Source: Punica granatum (Eukaryota > Streptophyta > Magnoliopsida > Myrtales > Lythraceae). From it: 64,000 nucleotides of DNA. The DNA lies in NCBI RefSeq assembly GCF_007655135.1, contig NC_045129.1, positions 11,470,001 through 11,534,000 on the forward strand. The letters are read 5' to 3'. Below the pieces are notes generated by a model. The model saw only the letters and a list, made by a program, of their open reading frames with translations, did no database searches and was not told the origin of the DNA. The position numbers and the translations under genes are program-made. Below, in pieces: positions 34,440 through 46,649 of this stretch. Every line of letters begins with the position of its first letter. The stretch's first letter is position 1.

Positions 34440-35762
34440 GTGATAAACGTTTGAACAAATTTTATTAATCGTACGACCTAATAAAATTATTTTTCCTATT
34501 CGCATAATAAATGATATCGTATATATAATCTAATAACTTTTTTGGTGACTATAATATATAATATCTATTATGTGATATGATTGCAGCCCTCCATAAACAG
34601 ACCTTACTTTCGGCTTTTCTCTCCAACCGTCCGTTCGTTCATTCATTTATTCATTTTCTGCATATCTCTCCAACTCAAATCAGCTTATTTTGTTCCTCGA
34701 CATGGAAATAAAGCAACAACAGAAGCCCTCTCAACTCCAAAACCGATCAGCTCCATCAACAACAACAACAACAAAAGCCACGGAAGAAATCCTAAGTTCT
34801 GAAACAAATCTTTCATGCCGATGACAACACTCGAGTCCGGGGTCCCATTCCAGAATGCCTCCTCCGAGAAGAAGCTCTTGTGGTTGCGATCGCAGATCCT
34901 CAATGCAGAAGCCGATTTTCTAGTCTCCATGGAAGTGGCTTATCACCTACGCTAACCACACCACCTCTGGGAGGTCACTCCGCTGCATCGAGGACTTCAT
35001 CGTCAACGTCTTCCTTCTTATAGTGAGATCGGTTTTAGTTCTGTTTATAAATGAAATTTAGTTTAGCTTGCTTTTCCTCCTTCCGTCATTTCGATAGCAT
35101 TATATGAACTGAACATGAATATGTGACATGCCATGTACGGCAAGTAATATTGCCCTTGCTTTTAGTCCAAATTCAAATTCAGGGATCCACCTGATCTATC
35201 TAGATAATACGGACATATAAAGAGAAAGGGCCCTAACCAAGGGAATTCGGGTTTGAATCTCAGCAATGGACTACTCTACACGTAAGGCCCATAATTCTTG
35301 GGGTGGACAGGGGAGCCCCCAAATACTGCAAACACACACACACCGGGTAGATGGTGCTGAGGACGCACGCTGCTCATGAGCAAGGCCCTATATCAGATCG
35401 CGTCCTCAGCACCATCTACCTGTGGAGGAAAATGGTCCTATACCAGCTGCATTGGAATTTCCGGCTAGTTATGGACAGCACTTCCTTCCTCTCTACCGCT
35501 TCAACATGAGAATGGGAAACTGGGTATTCAAAAAGGAAGCCTTAAGGACCTCGTGGGTAAGGATATGAACTCCAACTATCGGGTCTTACCATTGCCATGG
35601 CCTTCCCACAGTGACGGATGTTCAAAGAAAACTGATATCGCGAAAGAGTACGCCGCGTACCTCAAATGCGCAAGGTATGTTGCTGGACTCCTGCCCAAGT
35701 TCCAACCGCCACATCAGCCTTCAGAAGGCATTGACCAAGACCTGCTGTACTTCCGAATATAG
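34440..35762 (+). pseudogene. Dead third copy of the class-V aminotransferase gene
   Basis: Upstream DNA (34440-34700) matches that of copy 2. Exon 1 (34702-about 35026) starts like copy 2 but a deletion in the fourth to sixth codons shifts the frame, and the donor GT is altered. Part of intron 1 follows. Exon 2 and most of exon 3 are missing; only about 35290-35432 of exon 3 remains, carrying a small inverted duplication. Exon 4 is absent. The remnant then jumps into exon 5 (about 35441-35762), which still ends at the homologous stop. The PLP lysine, the cofactor Asp and the cysteine loop are all gone. The 3' spacer leads into the intact FtsHi gene. Confidence 0.9.
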
Positions 35763-36352
35763 TTCTGAAAATTAACTTGAAACTGAGAGATTAAAGATAG
35801 AGCATGCAAATCCTCGATCATAGCAGATATAAATCTACAAAATAAGAAGACTAGAACTAGTGTAACTAATGAGTTCCCCATATGTAACAAAAACCGGGAC
35901 CGACTACCCTACACCGGTGCACGCTTGTAACAAGAATGATACCAGTAATTACACCTCAACATTTTATTGACTAATATACAATTTCTAATGAACTTCAAAA
36001 GAAAGTCTTCTCCGTGCTGACCACCATCTGGTCATTCTCTGCATTTCTCAACTGGCAACATGAGCCTTGTCTGTGGCAGTTTACAAACAACATTCACGTT
36101 AACACATGTTACTCCAAAGCGTCATGCAATCAGCTCAAACACCTGCTCCAGGGCTTTCTGTCATGCAGGCGGCTTCTTGATTTTCGCCACAATTGATTTA
36201 CATTACAACAGTGCAGTTCCTGCGTTAGCAATCTCGATTATTGGGCCACCAAGATTGAAGAACAAATAGGAAATAAACGTCGAAAAGGGACACCTATCAA
36301 GTATTAATAGTTTTTGTAAAAGTGTTACTCACAATTTAATGATATGCTATTA

Positions 36353-39300
36353 TCAGAGGAAATGGCTGGCCATAAGAAGCTCCGGCTTCTCCTTGTCTTC
36401 CTCAATCTCCATTGCAGCTTCATTTTTAATTTCCTCAACTCTTCTATCCCAGATGTCATCAATAAGTTTCCAAGTCTCGTCGCTGATGCTCTGAGTCTGC
36501 AGATAAATAGTAAGACACAAAAGGCAGCATGATTTGTCATGAGAGAGAAGTTTCCAAACCAAATAGAAAAATTAATCAGATAACAAATTAGAACTGCCCG
36601 GCCAGTAAAAAGTTCCAAATTGCAATATTTACACATACATCCATTGGTCGAGGAGCACCAAAGGTTGCAAACCCAACATTTCCTGGAGCAAATGTAACCC
36701 TCCCTGGCAGTGTCACACCATGAATTCCCCATCTTCCGGCACAAATTAGGGCTCCATATTCATCAATAGGAGTCACAGGGGGCTGAAGCAAGGAGAAATT
36801 GAGTCAGTGGAATACTCCAAGGATTGCCGCACGCAATGATACAACCATTTAAGAAATAACTTCTACATCCCCACAGTTCGGTATTCTGTCAATTTTCAAG
36901 CAGCAAATTACTAGTTTGAGCGCTTTCTCGATGTGATATAAAGTAGAGAACTACCTGTGGTACTCGCGGAGCAGAATTATATGCATCCCAAATTTCCTCA
37001 GCATCGATCCCTCCCTTCTCAAGTAAAATATCTATAAAAATTAAGACGAACCACCCCAAAATAGACAAGTCAGTGCCTCCAGAGAGCGTGTTCTAAGGAA
37101 ATCAATGGAATACCTATTACCTGTGATAGTCTCCACAGCTGACTGGTACTCTCTCAGCACAGACGCACATTTTTCCACAGCAAAGCGCATATATTCATCT
37201 CGAAGAGCTTCAAGTTTCACTGCAAGCTGTCGGAAGAAAATAGAAGATCGGTACACTTACAGCAGCTCAATCATTGGGAAGATCAGAAAGTTAGCAAGTA
37301 TTTGCAGATCTAATTTTTTATTTACACACATTTGGCACAAGATCACTATGATCCCGATAGTATGCTTTCCCAAATGCAGTCATTCCTGTCTGGAGGATCA
37401 AGAACTCTGCAAGTCTAGAAGCTTCCAATGTTGCCTTCGCGGATATCCAACACAAGTTGTCAATTCCAAACATTTCTTCCTCGACTACCCGAGCTGCCAA
37501 AAGGATATAATTAGACTACATTAGACGTCTTCAACCACGAGGGGAATAAAAAACTGATCTAATCTAACCGCATGGTAGCATAACATAAAAACGATTGTAG
37601 CAGATCAATCAAGTTGAGAAAGTATCTAATATACTTACGAGCACAAGCTCTGATTACAGCATTAACATAGTCAGATTTCCGAGCATAGACCCTGCCTGAG
37701 ATTTCCTTATACTGCATGTTTGGCTGGCTGCGAATTGAATTGATATCTGTCTGTAGGACACATGAAGGAGACACAAATTGAGAGATGCCAGAAAAGAAGA
37801 GGAAGGAATTACAAAATTCTCTGCTCACCTGAGTGAATGGACGGTGGGGATCAGGAAAATAGCATGAAAGAACAGCCACAGCAGCTTCTCTATAAGCTAA
37901 TCTCAGCTTCAACTCCTCAGGAACTTCGGTACTATCTTCTTGTCCTGTCTCAAATGTGCCTTTTTGCTGCATAATAACGTTAAGAACAAACCATTTATTC
38001 AAGGAAAGGAGGTAATAGTGCTTGGTTTAGTGATGGAATAATTCCACCATTTACCCTCTTCAAAGCCTCTAGGAGCTCATCCCGCCCTATGTAATCTAAA
38101 TCCTTCCGGGCAGTCAAAATTCCTGCTTCATTCCTGTCACAAAGTATTTGAGAACATTAGGACTATCTTTACTCTACATAAAAATAGTAAAACTAGGCAA
38201 CATTTACTTACAGAACATTTTGCAGCTCTGCCCCAGTGAAATCTTCTGTGAGTTCTGCTATTTCCTGAAGCAGCACTTCCTTCTCCTCTTCCGAACGGAA
38301 AAATTTGTTCCTTGCATGCACCTGTACTGGACCAACAGAGAGCCTTTATATCAAGCAATATTGATTATTAATCTAGAGCCCTACAAAATCTGTCCAAAAT
38401 AAAGTACCTTCAGTATCGCCAACCGACCATCTTTTGATGGCAAGCCCACTCTTATAATCTTGTCAAAGCGACCCTTCCTCAATAAAGCAGGGTCGAGAAT
38501 ATCCAATCTATTAGTAGCACCGATGACCAAAACCTAACAAGCACAAGCCTCTAGTGATTAGTGAAGGCAATGTCAACATTTGACTTGTGATTGATCAAGA
38601 TGCTAATATGTCGACGCGTACCTGTGAAGTAGAAACTTTAAAGCCGTCCATTTCAGTCAGAATCTGAAGCAGTCCCTGCTCCCTTTCTGCACCACCCTAT
38701 CCAAACGTGGAATTCAATTAAGCTCACATGACGCAAATTAAATGGTGAAAATTACAAGTCAGAAAAGGGAAAGTGCATAACTTAGAGGTGTCAATTACAT
38801 AAAGGGCAGAAGATTTTTTTAAGGTAAAAACCCTATATATATTTTGTGTATATGCTATCTTACCCCGCCGATATCAGGTCCACCGCGCTTGCTGCCAATA
38901 GCATCTATCTCATCAATAAAAATAATTGATGGTGCAAAGGATCTAGCACTAGCAAAAAGGTCCTTAACACGAGATGCTGCCACGCCAACAAACATCTGAA
39001 AAGTTTAAAACATCTTATTAAGCAAGTTATAATGTAAACACCTGCACAATTTTCTCAAGAATAATACATGTCCTTAAAAGAAAGATAAAGTGTCTGTATT
39101 AAGAAAAGTAGTGGTCTTGCAACTTGCGGAAACTCATAAACTGACAAAAAGAACAAAGAAGTTTCCATAGACTCGTTATTAAATGTCCACATAAATGTTC
39201 CAAAATCAAAAGTTTAATATGAATACCATACTTCACAAGCAATTGCTGTATCAGTAAATATGCACCAACAGTATTCAATAAGTTCTATGATTCGATGTAG

Positions 39301-42300
39301 TTTCTTTGATGAAATTCCCACAATTGGAACTTCTTTTTAGTTGAATATTAGAGAAAATCTATCCTCAATATTTCTAGTCCCAATACCATATCGTCTAAAA
39401 TATTTTTTTTAAAAAAACGTAGGATATCCCAATCTCAACCCACATCAGAAAAAACTGTACAACAAGAACTAGTAGGAAGTTCGAAGGGATATATTATGAG
39501 GAAAAGTCACCCAGTGAATATTTAATTGCATCAGATCTCAAGATAAGAAAGCATTAATGAAGGTCTTACCTCAACAAAGTCTGTACCGTTGGCAGCAAAG
39601 AAAGGTAGGCCTGCTTCACCAGCAATAGCTTTAGCCAGTAGCGTCTTACCGGTTCCAGGAGGTCCATGAAGAAGCACACCTTTCGGACAATAGATACCTT
39701 TGTTCTGAAACTCTTCCTCATTCTTAAGTATCCTAACTATCTCCTGTAATTCCCCCTTTATATACTCCTGACCAGCAAAATCATCAAAAGTAACTCCAGT
39801 TTTTTCTTCGGCAGATATAAACTTTGCCCTGCACATAAAGCAACATGAATTAGATAAAGAAGTTGATGCAGCATCCGATATCTATCTTTCAGAAAACCTA
39901 TCCAAGTATGTTTTCTTTTCCTGGCTGCCACATCTAACCAACAGTCACACTTTTTATATCAACTCATTGATAACCCAAAATGTGATAACATAGTAGCCAT
40001 TGTTCAACTGAGATAGATCAACCAAACAACTCAGGAATGATGACATAACCCGTCTTTATAAGTAAATGGACACAGGTTCTAGGAATGACCCAGTAAACCA
40101 TCAAGCACTTGGGATTATTTAAACGCACTGAACCCCAATGCTTTTTCCCATACACTAATTTGACAAATGTTCCAGAAATGTATCAAATTCAATCCTCACT
40201 GATTCCTCAGAATTATCTGACAGCCCGCACCAACCATATACATCAAAACGCCAGAACTAGAATAATCAGACACCTGCACCGACCATAAGTATCGAAACTC
40301 CTGTACTTGAGAAACTATAAAAAAGAGACCACTGAAATGGCCAAGGCCTTCTAGACCCTATCAAGTTCAATCCTCATGAGTTCCTTAGGATAATCTAACA
40401 ACCAACGGCAAACATATGCATCAAGACCCCAGAACTAGAAATAAACTGACACTTGCACTAACCATATGCAGCAAAAGTAAAACTTGAGAAACTCTAAAAG
40501 ATAGACCACCGAAATGGCCAAGGACTTCTAGAACCTCCAACTTGTCTTTTCTTTCTAGTCTAGATGCAGTAAGCAAAAATCACTACCATTGCCATTGCTT
40601 CATAAATAAAACAATCTTCAACCTCAGTCTATTGCTAAGCTGAAAAGAACAAATAGATGAAAATGGACCAAAAGATGCATCAAAACCAGAATGGCAACTA
40701 ACAAACTAATAACCCCAGCATTTAACCGAGATGCCCTGAACAACCAATAATGATTGAAAACCTGTATCTGACATAATAAGCAGTAAAAAGAGAAAATTGA
40801 CCTGTGTTAAATATGCAAAACTTGAGACAAAATTTAGAGCCGATTCGATATGCAAAAAAATCTTCAATGCAAATCAACATGAAGCAAAATCAAGGAAAAC
40901 AATCCATAAACAGGGCAGATAGTTTACTCAAATCTCTGCCTTTTTAGGAAGGCAGTTCTGACTTACCGGCTCTTGCCCAATGATCCCAGTGCTCGACGCT
41001 TGAGTGGCCGTGGTATCTTCTTATTAGGAACTCCCAAATCGAATGGTATCAACTTTGCATATATTGGTCTCATCACACTATCAATCCAGAGATACAAACC
41101 AACGGACAAAGCGAGCCGCATAGACCATATAACTGCAGTTGCTATGGTGGAGTAAACCTCAGCAGGAACTGTGTCTACATTGATAACATCAACATTCACT
41201 ACTTGTTGATGCAACTTCTTCCAAACGTCATTCCAACAGTCAATTGGCATGCGGTCAACCACATGTCGCCGGAAAATTACTTCTGTCTGTGAATCTGGCT
41301 GCATATCCCCTTGCTTTCCATTTTTGTAGTATGGTAAGATGACTGCAAGGTGATGCGGTTTTTATTTTTCATCAGATAACTAGTTGAAGCATAAATAAAT
41401 ACCGAGAGATGCCTTTGCTGAAACTCAGTAACTCAAGTGAAGCAAGAGAGAGAGTTTTTAGCACATCAACTAAAGACAAACTGACACCACTGATCTCCAT
41501 CCCTCCATTAGCAAAAGGGTCCTTAAAGCAATTCACTGCTTTACCAGTTGGCTCTGCTAACAGAGAACAAAGAATAATTTTGGTTTCCAAGAGTCAAGGC
41601 ATGCTCGAACAGGGAATACAAGAATAGGCTTAAAAGACATTGAAAATTAATGACCAATCGTTCTTAAACGTGCAGCCTCAAGAAGTTACCCAAAGATTTA
41701 TGACTGCTTCTTCATTGTCTAACAGTTTAATCAATAAAAAAAACCACTTTCACTTCAGTACATTTATGATTAGTAAAACCAAAGCATCAGTATTAAGCTG
41801 ATAGTACCGGCAACATAAGTATCAAAGCACCTGATATTGTTTGTCCATAGTTCGAGTACTCCATAAACTGAACATTATTCGTGTTTAGAAGCCCCAGAAA
41901 ATCGCTGAAGTCAATCCTATGCGAATTCACAGGATCCCATTCTGTTCCCTTCAACTTCCCGCGCATAGATAACAAGGCTCGACTCCAGTCTGAGGCCATG
42001 ACCAGCTGTCTTTCCAGCTGGAGATTTGCCTTGCGCTCAAGCTCTTCCAGCTTATTGATACGCTCTCTTTCAGCATCCTTCAGTTTCTGCAATGTTTTAA
42101 AAATCGAAAATTCAGACAAATTAACAATCAAGAACGCATTGTTTTCAGAGCTCGGAACCTCTATCCTTCTCAAAAGAAAAAGGGGCATCTTTAAACTGGG
42201 CATGGCTGCATCCCATCCAAACATGAGTTAGAAACAGAAACAGAATCATTAAAAACCTCGAATAGCTGAGTGGACTCAGGGTCTTCCCCCGGCACTGAGT

Positions 42301-42553
42301 TAACCAGGGCCGACTTGGAGCTCGAGCTCGCATTGGATGCACTACAGGCACAAATGTAGGGTCGCCTCCTCTGTCCCAGAAATACGAGGTTTCGACTGCT
42401 TCCGTGCCGTGAATTACGTTTTGGCAGACGATGACAGAGAGAAGGCAGAGATGGAGACGACGGAAATGTGTACCGAAAGGGAGATCTTGAGGAAGGGTTT
42501 AAGGGTCTCTGAATCACAGGGCAATTGAGGGGCTTTAGGGCGTGGGAATTCAT
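36353..42553 (-). CDS. FTSHI4: FtsHi-type plastid AAA-ATPase, inactive protease homologue (probably FtsHi4)
   Basis: Sixteen GT-AG exons (42257-42553, 41831-42086, 40967-41342, 39570-39828, 38864-38995, 38622-38696, 38408-38533, 38212-38321, 38055-38133, 37829-37966, 37639-37750, 37330-37493, 37121-37226, 36955-37031, 36639-36782, 36353-36496) give 864 residues. The Ser/Arg-rich N-terminus looks like a plastid transit peptide. A hydrophobic segment around residue 255 fits the membrane anchor. Walker A is GPPGTGKT (364-371), Walker B IIFIDEID (420-427), and the second-region RKGRFDK is present. Where active FtsH has HEAGH, residues 596-600 read REAAV: both zinc-binding His are lost. FtsHi proteins are known in plants as inactive FtsH relatives in the plastid envelope import-motor complex. 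The exact paralogue (FtsHi4) is judged from length and recalled similarity and is less certain than the family. Confidence 0.85.
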
Positions 42554-42559
42554 CGTCTT

Positions 42560-43260
42560 ACTACCCAGACCACCATTAAAGGAGGCTCCTTTGCCGCCTC
42601 CACCTCTGCTAACAGTCCGATGCCGGGAGAGCTGCGAGAGGCTTATCGGCCGGGAGTTTCTATGTTGGTTTTAGGGGTGGAAGCGACGACGCCGTTTCCA
42701 CTGGGAAGGTTTCCCTCGCAAAATAGTAGAGAGAAAAAAAAATGAGGGTATTTTCCACCGTCGTCTCATTTTTTTTGTAGGGTTAAATTCTTTTTTGCTA
42801 CTGCTCTACCGTGCGTAACTGGGGATTTTTACATTAGTTATTAATCAAAATTAGTATAACTAATTATACTTTTAATATCAATTTATAATTGCTATGCTTG
42901 GTTACATTATCTCATAATTTTATTTATACATTTTTTAGCATCATTTTTTTATATATTAACAATGAAGGGACGCTCATGATTATACAAACATTTTTTGAGA
43001 GATCAAAATACATCATATTTGTATATTGATAATGCATTTAATATAATCAAATGCGACGCCTTTATTATATGCATCGTTGCTTTTTTAAAACTTAAGTGAA
43101 TGTTTTGCATAAGGTTTTAAATTTAATAGTATTTAGAATTATAATCCCACATAAAAAAGACGAAAAAATAATAATGAGTTTATATGAGGTTTTGATACTA
43201 ACATTTATCAGCTTAAACTTTTAAGTAGATATAGGTCCAGGTCCGTATAAGCCCAATGAA
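42560..43260. other. Intergenic; FtsHi promoter region and AT-rich DNA
   Basis: The first 200 bases upstream of the FtsHi start are less AT-rich and should hold its promoter (minus strand); no TATA box is clear. Beyond 42780 the DNA is AT-rich. The last part may be the LTR remnant of the copia element that follows. Confidence 0.4.
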
Positions 43261-43269
43261 AATTTAATA

Positions 43270-44690
43270 TGGTATCAAAACCCTCAACATGGTAACACCA
43301 AATTGACTCTTGCTTCTGCTTATCCTTCTCACACATTTATCTTCTTTCTTTTCTTCGGCATCAATGACTGACATTTTTTCCTCCTCAACCGTCACGATTC
43401 TTCCCTCTTCTTCTTCAAACTCCACTACTCTTCCTTCATCATTTCAAACCATACCCGTCAAGTTTAATGGCAGGAATTATCTCTATTGGAAGGGAGTAAT
43501 GACTCATAAGCTTACTGCATATGGACTGCTCGATTATGTTGAGGGCAAAGTCACAATATCGAGCAAAACCACAACAGGAGTAGATAGAACAATCATGTTA
43601 AATTTCGATTATCTCAATGGGCAGTCATGGGATAATTTTGCCCTTACTTGCATAATGCTAGTTGTCATCGAAGAAATCAGTGTCACCATTCTCTCTACTA
43701 AAACGTCCCATGAAGCGTGGATAACTCTTGCCAATGCCTTCCTTACCCAGACTGCTGCATAGGAAGATCTCCTTGATCAACAATGGTGTGACCTGAAAAA
43801 GAGAGATCAATCAATGGGAAAATTCATCAGCACGGCAAAGGAGCATGCCCTACGATATGCACAAATTGAAAAGCCGAAGACATATGCAGAGATTGACATA
43901 TGTATCTACACAGGACTTGGTCCCGATTGGGCATCGATTGTGCTTGCTCAGTCGGAGAGGATGCTCACCATGACTACTAAGGAACTCCAATCCCTTATGG
44001 TCAGCCATGAGGAACGTCAACTCTATGCCGCAGTCCAAACGACACCCTCACCCGCGCCTTCTCCAGCCCCTCTCTCAGGTCTTCTTGATCCAATTCCGAC
44101 GGAGATCAATTATGCAAATAGTCAAGGAAATCAAGGAGGTCGTGGCAACTGGAATGGAAAAGAAAATGGCAAAGGAGGGAAGGGGAAAGGCAAGTGGAGC
44201 TCGGTGAGGAAATCGTTGGCGAAGGGTCAAACAGAGACACTGGTTTCAGCTCCTCTCCGGGACTCCATGACCTAGACTGGTATATGGACTCAGGTACTAC
44301 ACATCATGTGACATTCGATTCATCCAACCTTAATCTTTGTGATGATATTTCGGAAAAATGTCTTCGTAAGTGATGGTAAAGCACTTCTGCACATCATGTG
44401 ACATCCGATTTATCCAACCTTAATCTCCGTGATGATATTTCGAAAAAATGTCTTCGTAAGTGATGGTAAAGCACTTCTGGTTCTAGCCTCTGGTTCATCT
44501 ACCATTAAAATTTCTCCACGCCCTTTACACTTAAATCATATTCTATTTGCACCACATATTTTTAATTTCCAAAAATCTTATCTCTATATCTAAATATGCT
44601 AAGGATAATAGATGTTCTTTTAAACTTCACCTGGACTGTTTTTTTGTGAAGGATCTTCATACTCACCTAGAGCTTATGCATGGTCTAGTT
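43270..44690 (+). pseudogene. Decayed Ty1/copia retrotransposon (gag plus start of protease)
   Basis: TGGTATCAAAACCC at 43270 resembles a primer-binding site complementary to initiator-Met tRNA. A gag frame follows with FNGRNYLYWKGVMTHKLTAY and SHEAWITLANAF, then a stop at 43760-43762. It resumes with MGKFISTAKEHALRY and ends in a Gly/Lys/Asn-rich tail instead of a clear zinc knuckle. After a frameshift near 44273 comes DWYMDSGTTHHVT, the copia aspartic-protease active site. A 90-bp direct tandem duplication (44301-44390 and 44391-44480) breaks the protease region. Traces of NLISISKYAKDN follow around 44577. No integrase or reverse transcriptase is present. Confidence 0.8.
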
Positions 44691-44699
44691 AACTTTTTA

Positions 44700-45320
44700 A
44701 TTAATCAAATCTATAAAGAATATATTGTTAGGATCATAAATTCCATTTTTTTTTCATGATATTTGGAGTTCATATACTTATGATACTTAACTAAATATGT
44801 ATGTTATACAAGTTTTATATTTTTACTGTTATATAACTTAATAATAAAATACGAGCTAATTGATGCACGACTTTACTATATATATTGATTGATTGATTAA
44901 TATTAATGATAGATAGATAATTTTTGAACATCTAGTGTGACCATACTTCATAAAAAAAGATCAAGTACACTAGAACCCATTCTTAACGAGAAAATATTAA
45001 ATCAAACTAACACTTTTAAGATAGTACATGTAATTTTCAATCAAATGTCAAATGGAAATTAAAAATAAAAATAATATTCTTTATTGATTTTCACGAGACA
45101 ATGTCTCAAACTCATATTGGAAATATTATTTAATATTTCCTCATCTTAAATTATAGTAAATAATAAAAACTGGTCCATAGCAATGAGAGGGAGAAGTAGT
45201 GATCTTATCCAAACTTTCAAAAATATTCTTTTTTCTAATTTTTTATTATTAAAATATTATTATTGTTATTTATTTATTTATATTTTCTATATTTCTTTCG
45301 AGTTTTTATCCAATATCTTA
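44700..45320. other. Intergenic, AT-rich
   Basis: No gene or clear element was recognised in this stretch. Confidence 0.4.
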
Positions 45321-45324
45321 TATG

Positions 45325-45620
45325 TGAAAGTCCAATCAGTTATGACGAATCCAATTCGACTCGATTCGGGTCGGCCCATTAAGTGGTAAAACTCCCTCAA
45401 TCGTGAATTTTTTCCACACACAATACTCAAATTCGACTCAATAAATAAAATTACTTGTTTATTTGCATTTTCTATCATTTTTTTCGAGTTTGTATGATGA
45501 TATTCGAAAATCTTGTGAGTTTCGATTAATCTAGCTCGAGTTGAGTCGGCCTACTAAATGTTAAAATATTCGCATTTTCATCAATTTTCTCCCCACACAA
45601 GGCTCGAGTTCGTGTTGCTT
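45325..45620 (-). repeat. Two decayed copies of the GGCCGACC-core (SINE-like) repeat
   Basis: On the minus strand, 45325-45440 and 45480-45610 each contain the sequence that follows the B box in the repeat at 16.1 kb: a TTTTAC.ACTTA.TGGGCCGACC-like core, a CGA..TCG segment and a GATTAATC/GGATTCGTC tail. The two are tandem and truncated. Confidence 0.45.
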
Positions 45621-46110
45621 ACAATAAACAAGTGTCGCAAATCACCTAAACCAAGCTACATTGGTTACACATTTCTAATTTATTCCCTTGTGATTCTAAA
45701 TCCTTTCGAGAAAAAGTTCGTGAAAGGACTTTAAAATAATATATATCTTTTTAAATTAGCGACCAATTTTTATTTTGTCAAATCATTATTCTAAAAGAGT
45801 AAAAGTGCATCATTCTTATTGGGTGCACATTGAACAAAAATAATGTATGCCTTTCATAAAAAAATAAATTAAATTAGTTAATAAAATTGCAAAACACTTT
45901 TTTTGCCTTTTTTTTCTCTCATTGACGTTTAGGTTTTTTTATAATATATTATATTTCACGTAGCTTCTATGACACTTTTTTGTCAATATAGTAAGTCATA
46001 ACCTATCATAATGATTTTCTTTTTGTAAGATATAAGGTAAATTATTTTTTATATTTCAATATTCTAATGAATATCATTACTCAAAGCAATTAAATGACAT
46101 AAAAATTTAA

Positions 46111-46408
46111 GAATAGACTACAATTGTCGCCATCAACTTATTCATTAGCAACCGTTTTTGCCCATGACATATTTTTGCCATCAATTAGTCTCAAACGTTG
46201 GCATTCATTCTACCATTTTATACCCTTCTGTAATAGAAAAGTGATGGAAAAGGTAACGCCGTCCATGAATTTTTCGTCACGGAGGTTAACGAAATGGTAT
46301 AAATGGTAGGCGGAATGCCAACGTTTGGGGCTAATTGGTGGAAAAAATATGTCAGTGGCAAAAACGGTTGTTAATGAATAAGTAGATGGCGATAGTGGTA
46401 TTCTACTC
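46111..46408. mobile_element. Foldback element 3
   Basis: The arms are inverted copies nearly to the centre: TCGCCATCAACTTATTCATT pairs with AATGAATAAGTAGATGGCGA, and CAAACGTTGGCATTC pairs with GAATGCCAACGTTTG, except for a few mismatches. Flanks AAAAATTTAA and AAAAATTAAT may be a 9-10-bp target-site duplication, as made by Mutator-like transposases. It is non-coding. Confidence 0.85.
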
Positions 46409-46648
46409 AAAAATTAATTTGTAACTATTATAAATGTAAAATTTAGAGTAAGCATAAAAATATGTTAACTTTTACTTCAGGTTAACTATATAAGTTAATA
46501 TTCCTTGTAAGAAGTCTAAAAATTAATAGCTCATTCTATAACTATATAGTAATGTTATTGTTTATATAGAGTATTGCATAAATTACGATTATGGTCTTAT
46601 TGATAAAAAAGGTTCCAATCCCGCAACATCGCGCGGGCATTTGCCCTA

Positions 46649-46649
46649 G
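46649..46649 (+). other. Helitron-like 3' terminus
   Basis: A hairpin-capable CCCGC..GCGCGGG stretch at about 46620-46637 is followed by CTAG ending at 46649 and then T. The matching 5' end was not found. Confidence 0.4.
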
